64,000 nt of DNA, taken from the NCBI GenBank assembly GCA_903928895.1, contig CAIYSR010000152.1, forward strand, positions 26,220 through 90,219. Direction: 5' to 3'. The stretch is from an uncultured Rhodospirillales bacterium (lineage in GTDB: Bacteria; Pseudomonadota; Alphaproteobacteria; Acetobacterales; Acetobacteraceae). The position numbers and the translations under genes were made by a program. The notes below the pieces were generated by a model that was given only the letters and a program-made list of their open reading frames with translations, was not told where the DNA came from and did no database searches. Shown in pieces: positions 54,683-62,666 of this stretch; the first letter of the stretch is position 1; each line of letters opens with the position of its first letter.

Positions 54683-55080
54683 GCCACCGCCCCCTCGTAG
54701 GCGGCCCAGGCGACCGGGCTTTCGCGCAGCAGCACTTTCAGGGCGGTGACGGCCTTGCCGCCGTCGCCCATCGCGCCGTCACGCAGGGCGGCGCTGAGCA
54801 GGGTATGGATGTGGTGGGCCATGAATTCGGTGGTGGTGTTCTGTCCGGCGAACTGGGGTTTGTCGTCGAGATTGCTGTAGTCGACCGTGTCGAGCACGCG
54901 GCGCAGCTCGGTCTTGGCGAGGCCGATGTCGATCAGCAGGTTGAGGGGATCGAGCCGGGGGGCGCGGAATTCGGCCTCGACGGCGAAGGTGGCGCCGTGG
55001 AGTTTCTGGGCAGGGCCGAATTCGGCGCCGGTGAAGCTGTGGGCGATCATGATGTGGTCGCAGACGGTCAGGCTGAACAT
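54679..55080 (-). CDS. 6-pyruvoyl/6-carboxy-tetrahydropterin synthase-like protein with altered active site
   Basis: A 133-residue PTPS/QueD-fold protein. DHIMIAHSF gives the first zinc His (His14) and KLHGATFAVEAEF the second (His28). The third zinc His of the canonical HGH is Ala30, and the catalytic Cys four residues before the first of that pair is Ala24. The C-terminal LDTVDYSNLDDKPQF and NTTTEFMAHHI segments replace the usual LDH...PTxEN. So it keeps the pterin-fold and the substrate Glu region but probably not classical PTPS chemistry. Three bases separate it from the dehydrogenase gene, and it overlaps the glycosyltransferase gene. Confidence 0.85.
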   Translation of the reverse strand: MFSLTVCDHIMIAHSFTGAEFGPAQKLHGATFAVEAEFRAPRLDPLNLLIDIGLAKTELRRVLDTVDYSNLDDKPQFAGQNTTTEFMAHHIHTLLSAALRDGAMGDGGKAVTALKVLLRESPVAWAAYEGAVA

Positions 55081-55083
55081 CTT

Positions 55084-56028
55084 CTAATCCTCGTATGAGA
55101 CGACATGGCAGAGCCCGCCGGCGAGCAGGCCGGGCATGCGGTCCGGGAGATCGGCGAAGCGGACGACCTGGTCAAGCAGCAGGTCGAGCTCGGGGGCGGC
55201 GAGCAAAGCGAGGGCCATGGCGAGGCGCTCGCCATGGCTGCGGCGGCCGCGCATGGCGGGGGCGACGGCGCCGACCTGGGAGGCGATCAGGCGCAGGCGG
55301 CGGGCGTGGAAGGCTTCGCCGAGGGGCAGGGCGGGCGCGCGGTCGCCGAACCAGCTGGCCTCGATGATACGGGCTTCGAAGGCGGCGCTGGCGAGGGCCT
55401 GGCGCAGGCCGGCCTCGGAGCCGGAGGCGTGGATGATCAGTTCGCGCTCGGGTGGGGCGGCCTCGGGTAGGGCGAAGGCGCAGCCGAAAGCATGGGCCAG
55501 GGCGGCGCGGGCGGGTTCGACATCGACGACAGTGACGTCGGTCGCGGGGATGCGGGCGAGCAGCCAGGCGGTGAGCAGGCCGACGACGCCGGCGCCGATC
55601 ACGGCGATGCGCTCGCCGGGCAGGGGGGAGGCGTCCCACACGATGTTGAGCGCGGTTTCCATGTTGGCCGCCAGCGTGGCGCGGTGGTCGGGGATGTCGG
55701 GGGGGACCGGGATGCACATCGCGGCCGGTGCGTTGAACGCCCGCTGGTGCGGGTGCAGGACGAAGACGCGGGCGCCGGAATCGGTGTTGCCGACGACGCT
55801 GTAGCCGTATTTGACCGGGAAGGGGAAGCTGCCCGCCATCAAGGGCGCCCGCATGGTCTCGAATTGGCTGGGTGGGACGCGGCCGGCGAAGACGGTGGCC
55901 TCGGTGCCGCGCGAGATGCCGCTGGCGCGCGCGGTGATGCGCAGCTCGCCGGGGGCGGGGGGCGGCAGGGCGGTCTCGCGCAGGGCGCCGCGGCCTGGGG
56001 CGATGGTCCAGAAGGCGCGGGTTCTCAT
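55084..56028 (-). CDS. Zinc-less medium-chain dehydrogenase/reductase
   Basis: A 314-residue MDR protein. GroES-like N-terminal domain: ITARASGISRGTEATVFAGR, where alcohol dehydrogenases have SGICGTD, so the zinc Cys is replaced by Ser. The FPVKYGYSVVG strand follows, and a Rossmann domain starts IAVIGAGVVGLLTAWLLA. The GHE motif and structural-zinc cysteines are absent, so it should act as a zinc-independent NAD(P)H oxidoreductase. It lies between the RibD-like and PTPS-like genes with 4-base overlap and 3-base gap, which points to side-chain reduction or oxidation of a pterin-like intermediate. Confidence 0.83.
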   Translation of the reverse strand: MRTRAFWTIAPGRGALRETALPPPAPGELRITARASGISRGTEATVFAGRVPPSQFETMRAPLMAGSFPFPVKYGYSVVGNTDSGARVFVLHPHQRAFNAPAAMCIPVPPDIPDHRATLAANMETALNIVWDASPLPGERIAVIGAGVVGLLTAWLLARIPATDVTVVDVEPARAALAHAFGCAFALPEAAPPERELIIHASGSEAGLRQALASAAFEARIIEASWFGDRAPALPLGEAFHARRLRLIASQVGAVAPAMRGRRSHGERLAMALALLAAPELDLLLDQVVRFADLPDRMPGLLAGGLCHVVSYED

Positions 56029-56750
56029 CGGGCGGCCGCGCGCAGCGGGATGTCGAGGAGGATGTCGCGGCCCAGCTGGTGCAGGGTCCAGTCCAGACGC
56101 AATCCGTCCTCGGGCCGGGCGACGCCGGGCAGGGTGAAGGCCGGGATGCCGTCACCAAGCAGGAGCGGGGCGATGGTGACGTGCAGGCGATCGAGCAGGC
56201 CGGCGGCGAGAAAGCGCGAGACGGTGACGCCACCGCCCTCGATGAACAGGCGCGACAGGCCGCGGCGGCGCAGCTCCGCGATCACGGCGGTCAGATCGAG
56301 GCCGCGCCCGGCGCGGGGCGCGCCGATGACGTCGCGGTCGCGGCTGGACGCGCGGTCCGCGGCGCAGACGATGAGGGTCGGCGGGCCGCCGCAGAAGACG
56401 CGGTGGTGGGCGGGCAGGCTCAGCTCGGTGTCGAGCACGACGCGGGTGGGGGAGGGGCCGTCGCAGAGTCTGGTGGTGAGGAGGGGGTCGTCGGCGCGGA
56501 TGGTGCCGGCGCCGACCAGGACGGCATCGAACAAGGCGCGGAGGCGATGGGTGTGCAGGATGTCGTCCGGGCCGCTGATCCAGAACGAGGCGCCGCTGGC
56601 GGTGGCGATCTTGCCGTCGAGGGTCTGCGCGATGCGGCCGAGCACGAGAGGGCCGGCGAGCAGGGGCGCGTATAGTGGCAGGGCCTGCGCCGCGCCGGGC
56701 GCGCGCGCGAGGACCGACTGCCAGATCGCCTCATCGTCACCGGATTGCAT
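56025..56750 (-). CDS. RibD C-terminal-domain / dihydrofolate-reductase-like reductase
   Basis: A 241-residue reductase with the RibD-C pattern: IAQTLDGKIATASGASFWIS, LFDAVLVGAGTIRADDPLLTTR, TRVVLDTELSLPAHHRVF, LSRLFIEGGGVTVSRFLAAG, and IAPLLLGDGIPAF. It has no deaminase domain, so it is not the riboflavin bifunctional enzyme. Relatives reduce pyrimidine or pterin rings with NADPH. It is the first gene of the seven-gene overlapping minus-strand operon running to otnC, and follows the flagellar genes' strand but with a 45-base gap. I infer pterin reduction. Confidence 0.85.
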   Translation of the reverse strand: MQSGDDEAIWQSVLARAPGAAQALPLYAPLLAGPLVLGRIAQTLDGKIATASGASFWISGPDDILHTHRLRALFDAVLVGAGTIRADDPLLTTRLCDGPSPTRVVLDTELSLPAHHRVFCGGPPTLIVCAADRASSRDRDVIGAPRAGRGLDLTAVIAELRRRGLSRLFIEGGGVTVSRFLAAGLLDRLHVTIAPLLLGDGIPAFTLPGVARPEDGLRLDWTLHQLGRDILLDIPLRAAAR

Positions 56751-56795
56751 GGGGCGGGCCGTAGCACTGCCGCCCGGAGAAGGCCAGCGCCGGGG

Positions 56796-57173
56796 TCAGA
56801 TGCGGGTGGAAATGGCGAGGCCCTGGCTGGCGGACGTGGCGGGGCGACCGAGGCCGGTGTAGCGGGCGCCGTGGCCGGGCCGATCGCGCCGGGCGGACTG
56901 GGCGGCGGCGGCGATAAGGCCGATCACCCGTCCCTGGGCAGCGAGGCCGCGTTCGAGCAGGGCGCGGTTGCGTTGGGTCAGGGATTGCAGGCGCCCGAGG
57001 GCGGCGGGTGGGAGGGGGGCGGCCGGATCCAGGGCGGCAAGTGCGGCGACGGCGCGGCGCTTGTCCTCGGCGCAGGCGGCGGCCTGGCGCAGGTCCATCG
57101 CCGCGAGGGCGGCGTTTTCGCGGTCAAGCACCGTGGCGACGGCGTCGATGGCGGCGAGGACGGATCGGGTCAT
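56796..57173 (-). CDS. FlgN-like flagellar protein (125 aa)
   Basis: A helical 125-residue product starting MTRSVLAAIDAVATVLDREN with LRQAAACAEDKRRAVAAL and LQSLTQRNRALLERGL, the long-helix pattern of FlgN-type export chaperones. Its start overlaps the stop of the flgJ-like gene by 4 bases, placing it in the flagellar unit flgI-flgJ-this. FlgN binds the hook-associated proteins before export. Sequence similarity is weak; the call rests on length, helices and position. A longer reading from 57287 would overlap flgJ out of frame and was rejected. Confidence 0.65.
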   Translation of the reverse strand: MTRSVLAAIDAVATVLDRENAALAAMDLRQAAACAEDKRRAVAALAALDPAAPLPPAALGRLQSLTQRNRALLERGLAAQGRVIGLIAAAAQSARRDRPGHGARYTGLGRPATSASQGLAISTRI

Positions 57174-57481
57174 CGGGCGTGGGCCTCCTGCATCCGGAGC
57201 ATCTGGTTGAACACGGGGACGGCGAGGCCGAGACCGCCATGGGCGGACATCTGTTTGGCGATGGACTGGACCAGCTGTGGCCGCCACAGCTCCTCCCCGG
57301 CGCCGCCGCCGAAAGGGCCACCGCCGGGCTTGTCGCCGCCGAGCGACACCGTGTCGAACATCGGCTGGAGCAGCGCGCCGAGGGCCATGGCCTCGAACGC
57401 CTGCGCTGCCTTCCAGGCCTTCTGCCCGTCCGGGGTGGCGAGCTGGGCGGCGGTGGGGGCTTGCGGGCGGATGATGTTCAT
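57170..57481 (-). CDS. Rod-binding protein (FlgJ N-terminal-domain type)
   Basis: A 103-residue protein with the FlgJ rod-binding domain: KAAQAFEAMALGALLQPMFDT, a Gly-rich loop, and GEELWRPQLVQSIAKQMSAHGGLGLA. It lacks the C-terminal muramidase domain of enterobacterial FlgJ, as in most alphaproteobacteria, where a separate enzyme opens the wall. Overlaps flgI (upstream) and the FlgN-like gene (downstream) by 4 bases each. It acts in the periplasm during rod assembly. Confidence 0.85.
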   Translation of the reverse strand: MNIIRPQAPTAAQLATPDGQKAWKAAQAFEAMALGALLQPMFDTVSLGGDKPGGGPFGGGAGEELWRPQLVQSIAKQMSAHGGLGLAVPVFNQMLRMQEAHAR

Positions 57482-58599
57482 CGGACCTGGAGTTCCGCCT
57501 GGAGCGCGCCGGCGGCCTTGATGGATTGGAGGATGGTGATCATGTCACGCGGACCGACGCCGAGGGCATTGAGGTTGGCAACCAGGTCGCGCAGGGTGAC
57601 GTTGCCGCTGAGGATGCCGAGTTTCTTGTCGGCGGAGTCCTCGACCTGGATGTTGGTGCGGCCGACGGTGGTGGTGGTGCCGCCGGAGAAGGGGCCGGGC
57701 TGGCTGACCTCGGCCGTTTCGGTGACGCGGATGGTCAGGTTGCCCTGGGCGATGGCGACGGTGCTGACCCGGACATTGGCGCCCATGACGATGGTGCCGC
57801 TGGCTTCGTCGATGACGACCACCGCGGCACTGTCGGGCTGGACGCGGAGGTCCTCGATGCGGGCGAGGGTTTCAATGGTGTCGCGGCCGGCGAGATCGAC
57901 CGCGACGGTGCGCGGGTCGGTCGCGCGGGCGGCGTTGGCACCGAGCGCGGCGTTGATGGCGGCGGCCATGCGCCGTGCGGTGGTGAGGTCGGGGTTGCGC
58001 AGGCCGAGGCGGAGCGCGGTCTTGTTGGCGAGGAGGTAGCCGACCTCCTTCTCCACCGTGGCGCCGTTGGCGATGCGCCCGGAGGTGGGCACGCCGCGGT
58101 TGACCGAGGCATTGGCGCCGCGCGCGGCGATGGCGCCGGTGGCGATGGCGCCCTGGGCGACGGCGTAGACCTCGCCGTCGGCGGCAAGCAGGGGGGTGAC
58201 GAGGAGGGTGCCGCCGGTGAGGTCCTTGGCGTCGCCGAGGGCGGAGACGGCGATGTCGATGCGGCTGCCGCTGCGTACGAAGGCGGGGAGATTGGCGGTG
58301 ACCATGACCGCGGCGACGTTCTTGGTCTGGAGCTTGGCTTCCTGGTCGCGGGTGTTGACGCCGAGGCGTTCGAGCATGCCGATCAGGGACTGGCGGGTGA
58401 AGACCGCCGAATCGAGCTTGTCGCCGGTGCCGGCGAGGCCGACGACGAGGCCGTAGCCGACGAGTTGGTTGTCGCGCACGCCCTCGACATCGGCGATGTC
58501 CTTGATCCGGACCTGGCCGCGGGCGGGCAGGGCGGCGAGGCACAGGGCCAGCAGCAGGGCCGCCGTGTGGCCGCAGCATCGTAGGTATCCGTCAATCAT
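57478..58599 (-). CDS. flgI: Flagellar P-ring protein FlgI
   Basis: A 373-residue protein with a signal peptide (residues 1-28, HTAALLLALCLAALPARGQ) and full-length FlgI: VRIKDIADVEGVRDNQLVGYGLVVGL, DAKDLTGGTLLVTPL, GDTI-type strands, and GVGPRDMITILQSIKAAGAL at the end. It forms the P-ring around the rod in the peptidoglycan. Start at 58599; the longer in-frame sequence up to 59286 has no similarity. Divergent from fliX, with 143 bases between, as in Caulobacter. flgJ-like gene overlaps by 4 bases. Confidence 0.96.
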   Translation of the reverse strand: MIDGYLRCCGHTAALLLALCLAALPARGQVRIKDIADVEGVRDNQLVGYGLVVGLAGTGDKLDSAVFTRQSLIGMLERLGVNTRDQEAKLQTKNVAAVMVTANLPAFVRSGSRIDIAVSALGDAKDLTGGTLLVTPLLAADGEVYAVAQGAIATGAIAARGANASVNRGVPTSGRIANGATVEKEVGYLLANKTALRLGLRNPDLTTARRMAAAINAALGANAARATDPRTVAVDLAGRDTIETLARIEDLRVQPDSAAVVVIDEASGTIVMGANVRVSTVAIAQGNLTIRVTETAEVSQPGPFSGGTTTTVGRTNIQVEDSADKKLGILSGNVTLRDLVANLNALGVGPRDMITILQSIKAAGALQAELQVR

Positions 58600-58742
58600 T
58601 GCGTGGCACTCTTGCTTCATGACAGGTCGGGAGAGGCAAGCGATGTGCCAGATGTTTGTCGCGGCAGACTGCGGAAATTCCGAGTGGATGACCCGGCAGA
58701 AGATGCCCGGTGGCGGGAACTGCCGGGTCGGGGGCAGCTGAG

Positions 58743-59141
58743 ATGATGCCGATCGCGCCGACACGGTTGGCGGCAGGGATGCCAGCCGGGGCGTCGCGGC
58801 CGCGCGCCGCGGGCGGGTTCGCCCTGCCGCCGGACGAGGCACCGGCCGCCCGGCTCGCCGCGGCCGAGGAGGTTGCGGGACTATCGGCGCTGATCGGGCT
58901 GCAAGCCGAGACGGAGCCGGTGGCGGACCGGGAGGCGCGCCGCCATGGGCAGGAGCTGCTGACGCACCTGGCGGCGTTGCATCGCGCCCTGCTGGAGGCC
59001 GGCGGCGGCGGGCTCGACGCCCTGCGCGGACTGGTCGCGGCGGCCCCGGCGGCGGCGCAAGACCCCCGTCTGGCGGATGCCGTGGCGGCGATCCGGCTGC
59101 GCGCGATGGTCGAACTGGCACGGTATTCGACAGCGCGATGA
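58743..59141 (+). CDS. fliX: Flagellar assembly regulator FliX
   Basis: A 132-residue helical protein starting MMPIAPTRLAAG. It has the FliX pattern of an Ala/Pro-rich N-terminus and a C-terminal helical region (about 60-130; GLSALIGLQAETEPVADREA, ALLEAGGGGLDALRGLV). FliX is an alphaproteobacterial trans-acting factor that couples flagellar basal-body assembly to FlbD-dependent transcription. Divergence from flgI matches the Caulobacter arrangement and is the main support. Start could also be the ATG at 58746. Confidence 0.8.
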   Translation: MMPIAPTRLAAGMPAGASRPRAAGGFALPPDEAPAARLAAAEEVAGLSALIGLQAETEPVADREARRHGQELLTHLAALHRALLEAGGGGLDALRGLVAAAPAAAQDPRLADAVAAIRLRAMVELARYSTAR

Positions 59142-59275
59142 ATTCGGACAGTGCCCCGTACATTTCCTCCATAACCCCTTGGCGCCCCGGATTCCCGTCG
59201 CTATAAGGCCCGCGACTCACCCCCCCTCCGCCCCGCGGCGGAGCGTGGTCGAAACGACGCAGGATCGCCAATCTG

Positions 59276-59692
59276 ATGATGGTCACACTGCCCCCGGATT
59301 ATCGCCCCTCCGACGAGGAGGCGTTCATGAATCCGCTTCAGGTCGAGTATTTCCGGCAGAAGCTGCTGAAGTGGCGGGCGGAGTTGCTGCGCGAGGCCGA
59401 CGGCACGCTGGCCAGCCTCTCCGAAGGGGGCATCCACGAATCGGATATCACCGACCGGGCCAGCGTCGAGACCGACCGGGCGCTGGAACTGCGCACAAGG
59501 GACCGTGCGCGCAAACTGATCTCCAAGATCGACCAGGCGCTCCAGCGCGTCGAGGGCGGCAGCTACGGGTATTGCGAGGAAAGCGGCGATCCGATCGGCC
59601 TGCGCCGGCTGGAGGCCCGCCCGATCGCGACGCTGTCGATCGAGGCGCAGGAGCGGCACGAGCGGATGGAGCGCGTCCACCGCGACGACTGA
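59276..59692 (+). CDS. dksA: RNA polymerase-binding transcription factor DksA
   Basis: A 138-residue DksA/TraR protein. The coiled coil contains FMNPLQVEYFRQKLLKWRAE, and its tip is TDRASVETDRALEL (DxxDxA-type acidic tip). The zinc finger is degenerate: YGYCEESGDPIGLRRLEARP and TLSIEAQER keep one of the four cysteines, as in alphaproteobacterial zinc-independent DksA. It binds the secondary channel of RNA polymerase with ppGpp to control rRNA and stress promoters. Stands alone between fliX and the solute-binding protein gene; ATG at 59276 or 59279. Confidence 0.93.
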   Translation: MMVTLPPDYRPSDEEAFMNPLQVEYFRQKLLKWRAELLREADGTLASLSEGGIHESDITDRASVETDRALELRTRDRARKLISKIDQALQRVEGGSYGYCEESGDPIGLRRLEARPIATLSIEAQERHERMERVHRDD

Positions 59693-59825
59693 GACCGGCC
59701 GCGCGGTTCGTCGCGCGCGCCGCGCTGGCGCGTGATGGCATGAACGCCGCTTTCGCGGCGGCCGGGACCGTTCTAGGATGCGTGCAAGGTCTTCGAAGAG
59801 ACCTGCCAACCTGGAGGATTCGTTC

Positions 59826-61151
59826 ATGCTGCGTCGTCGTCAACTCCTGCAAGTCTCGGCCGGCGTGCTTGCCGCGCCCGCCATCGTCGAGAAGGTCGGC
59901 GCTGCCACCGCGTTCGACTGGAAACAGTTCAAGGGCCAGAAGATCGAGGTCAACTACCAGCTCTCGCCCCGCGCCGACGTCGCCAAGGCGAGCCTCAAGG
60001 CGTTCGAGGAGTTGACCGGCATCCGCGTCGGCTTCGAATCCATCCCCGAGCAGCAGCAGCGCCCCAAGGCGGCGCTCGAAATGGCGTCGGGCCACCCGAG
60101 CTTCGACGTGCTGCAGATCGCGATGCACGTCCAGAAGCGCCAGGTCGAGGCGGCCCACTGGATGGAAGATCTCAACCCCTACCTCAAAGACCCCACCCTC
60201 ACCAATCCCGACTTCGACATCGCCGAGTTCTCCAAGCCCTCGATGAACGTCGGCATGGCGGCCGATGGCAAGATGACCGCGATCCCCTACAACCAGGACC
60301 TGTTCATCCTGTTCTACAACAAGGCGATGCTCGCCGAGGCCGGCTTCAACGGCCCGCCCAAGACCTTCGACGAGCTCTACGCCATGGCGAAAAAGATGAC
60401 CGACCCGGCCAAGGGCCAGTACGGCTTCGTCGGCCGCGGCCTCAAGAACGCCAACGTGGTGCTCTATGACACCTTCCTGCTCGGCTTCGACCAGGAGACC
60501 GTGACCCCCGACGGCAAGAAGCTGCTGACCGACACGCCCAAGGCCATCGCCGCGGCGCAGTTCTACCAGAAGCTGATGCGCGACTGCGGCCCGCCGGGCT
60601 CGGTTGGGTTCAACTGGAACGAAGCGCAGACCAGCTTCATGCAGGGCCGCGCCGCGATGTGGATCGACGGCATCGGCTTCTCCGCCCCGCTGCTCGACCC
60701 CAACAAGTCGCGCATCACCGACAAGGTCGGCTTCGCCGCCGTCCCGGCCGGGCCGAACGCCCACAACACCGCCACCTTCATCGATGGCATCGGCGTCCCC
60801 GCCGGCGCGAAAAACAAGAAGCCCGGCTGGTACTTCTGCCAGTTCGCCGCCAGCAAGGAATCCATGAAGGAAATCCTGCGCTCCGGCTCCGGCACGCCGC
60901 CGCGCTCCAGCCCGTATAACGATCCCGACGTCCAGAAGAACGGCAAGTTCCCCAAGGACTGGTTCGAAGCAACCCTCCAGAGCCTCAAGATCGCCCGTGC
61001 CGGCCTGCCTGTGATCGTGCCGGTCACCGAGTTCCGCGACACCATCGGCGTCGGACTGACCAACATCGTGGGCGGCGCGGATGCGGCGAGCGAGTTGAAG
61101 AAGGCGACCGAGACGTTCCAGCCGATCCTTGACAAGGCGAACGCCGGCTGA
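59826..61151 (+). CDS. Extracellular solute-binding protein, family 1 (orphan)
   Basis: A 441-residue periplasmic binding protein. The signal MLRRRQLLQVSAGVLAAPAI has a twin-arginine motif (RRRQLL), so Tat export is likely. The family-1 fold shows FEELTGIRVGFESIP, AIPYNQDLFILFYNKAMLAEAG, GPPKTFDELYAMAKKMTDP, FMQGRAAMWIDGIGF and GIGVPAGAKNKKPGWYF. Binds sugars, polyols or similar ligands. No permease or ATPase genes are near; the ABC importer at 31-35 kb is peptide type and would not use a family-1 protein. Start from the signal peptide. Confidence 0.9.
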   Translation: MLRRRQLLQVSAGVLAAPAIVEKVGAATAFDWKQFKGQKIEVNYQLSPRADVAKASLKAFEELTGIRVGFESIPEQQQRPKAALEMASGHPSFDVLQIAMHVQKRQVEAAHWMEDLNPYLKDPTLTNPDFDIAEFSKPSMNVGMAADGKMTAIPYNQDLFILFYNKAMLAEAGFNGPPKTFDELYAMAKKMTDPAKGQYGFVGRGLKNANVVLYDTFLLGFDQETVTPDGKKLLTDTPKAIAAAQFYQKLMRDCGPPGSVGFNWNEAQTSFMQGRAAMWIDGIGFSAPLLDPNKSRITDKVGFAAVPAGPNAHNTATFIDGIGVPAGAKNKKPGWYFCQFAASKESMKEILRSGSGTPPRSSPYNDPDVQKNGKFPKDWFEATLQSLKIARAGLPVIVPVTEFRDTIGVGLTNIVGGADAASELKKATETFQPILDKANAG

Positions 61152-61196
61152 CCTGCGGCGGGGGCGGAAACCAGCCGGTTTCCGCCCGTTGGCCGC

Positions 61197-62150
61197 CTAT
61201 CCCAGCCGGCCCTTGAGGAACGGCGCCAGGGCGTCGAGAAAGCCTTTGGTGTTCTGCGAGGCGACGTTGTGCCCGCAGTCCGGCACCGTGATCAGTTCGC
61301 CCTCGGGCAGCGCGTCGCGGAAGCGTTCGGCGGCGTCGGGGTCGAGAATGTTGGACGTCGCGCCGCGCAGCACCAGCGTGGGCAGGCGCAGTTCGGCAAC
61401 GGCTTCGAGGGTCAGATTGTCCCGCAGGCGGCGCCCGGCGAGCAGGCCGAGGCGACGCGGCGCGGGGTCGCACTTGCTGATGTATTTGCCGTCAGGGCGT
61501 TGCAGCATGTTGTATTTCACCGTCCGCTCGATGTGCGCGCGCGGCCGGTAGGGGTCATATTTCCGTACATTGGCGACGAATTCCTCGAGGTCGTCGAACT
61601 CTTCGTTGGCGCGCACAAAGCCGCCGATGGATTGGCGGCCCTTCTCGGAGATCTCGGGGCCGATATCGACGATGACGAGGCCGCGCAGCGCGGTCTGGCC
61701 GCGATGGGCGAGCAGCATGGCGTTGCGCCCGCCCATGGAGTGGCCGACCAGGACCGGGCGGTCGAGACCGAGGGCCGCGATGAAGGCTTCGGCGTCGAGC
61801 GCCATGGTGTGGTTGGAATAGTCCACGTCGCGCGCCCATTCGCTGTCGCCGTGGCCGCGCTGGTCCAGCGCCAGCACGCGGTAGTCGCGGGCCAGCGCGA
61901 GGCTCACCAGGTCCCAGGCATGGGCGGATTGGTGGCCGCCATGGAGCAGCACGACCGCCGGCGCCTCGGCCGCCCCCCACTCCAGGAAATGGAAGCGGTG
62001 GTGGCGCAGCACGATGTTGTGCGAGGCGTAGCGCGTGGCCGGAGCGAACGGCAGGCCGAGATCGGCGGCGCTGGCGAGCAGGCTGGCGAACTCGGCGCTC
62101 CGCGTCATGTCGTGGGGCGCCTGTCCGGCGGCGAATTCGTTCAGGAACAT
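61197..62150 (-). CDS. Alpha/beta hydrolase
   Basis: A 317-residue alpha/beta-hydrolase: VVLLHGGHQSAHAW (oxyanion His-Gly), VLALDQRGHGDSEW, VLVGHSMGGRNAM with the nucleophile Ser in GHSMG, and the C-terminal VPDCGHNVASQN with the catalytic His. A lid domain lies about 170-225. The substrate cannot be told; esterase or C-C hydrolase of a degradative pathway is typical. It converges on the binding-protein gene (45 bases) and is divergent from the RidA gene. Confidence 0.88.
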   Translation of the reverse strand: MFLNEFAAGQAPHDMTRSAEFASLLASAADLGLPFAPATRYASHNIVLRHHRFHFLEWGAAEAPAVVLLHGGHQSAHAWDLVSLALARDYRVLALDQRGHGDSEWARDVDYSNHTMALDAEAFIAALGLDRPVLVGHSMGGRNAMLLAHRGQTALRGLVIVDIGPEISEKGRQSIGGFVRANEEFDDLEEFVANVRKYDPYRPRAHIERTVKYNMLQRPDGKYISKCDPAPRRLGLLAGRRLRDNLTLEAVAELRLPTLVLRGATSNILDPDAAERFRDALPEGELITVPDCGHNVASQNTKGFLDALAPFLKGRLG

Positions 62151-62297
62151 CAGGCCCCCCGTGGTGGCACCGCCGAGATTGGCGCGCTGCGAGGGAAACT
62201 GGCACGGCTCGGCCGCGGCATCCAGGCGGCGTCTTGCCCCGCTTTCGCCGCCGCCCTACAAGCGGTGCTCATCAACCGAGCGGGGGAGGTTTCCCAT

Positions 62298-62648
62298 ATG
62301 AGCAAGATCATTCGTACCGAGCCGAATGCGATCCTGGCCAAGGCCGTGGAATATCACGGCTTCGTTTTCCTGCAGGGCTGCACGGCGAAGGATACCTCGC
62401 AGGGCATCGAAGGGCAGACCGCGCAGGTGCTGGCCCTGATCGACGAACTGCTGGAGACCCATGGCACCGACAAGACGCGCGTGCTGCAGGCCCAGATCTG
62501 GCTGAAGGACATCCGCGATCGCGACGCCATGAACAAGCTGTGGTCGGCCTGGCTGCCCAAGGACGGCGCGCCGGCGCGGGCCTGCGTGGAGGCCAACATG
62601 GCCGACCCGCGCCTGCTCGTGGAGATCATGGTCACTGCCTGCAAGTAA
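62298..62648 (+). CDS. RidA (YjgF/UK114) family protein
   Basis: A 116-residue protein with the RidA fold: VFLQGCTAKDTSQGIEGQTAQVL, then TRVLQAQIWLKDIRD, ending ARACVEANMADPRLLVEIMVTA. The conserved Arg that binds the 2-imino acid carboxylate in RidA is the Arg of ARACVEA. Members deaminate reactive enamine/imine intermediates or have drifted to other roles; this looks like the Rid4-7 rather than the archetypal branch (uncertain). GGGGGAGG precedes the ATG by ten bases. Followed by a strong hairpin. Confidence 0.88.
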   Translation: MSKIIRTEPNAILAKAVEYHGFVFLQGCTAKDTSQGIEGQTAQVLALIDELLETHGTDKTRVLQAQIWLKDIRDRDAMNKLWSAWLPKDGAPARACVEANMADPRLLVEIMVTACK

Positions 62649-62666
62649 TCTTGATTGGCGACCGGG

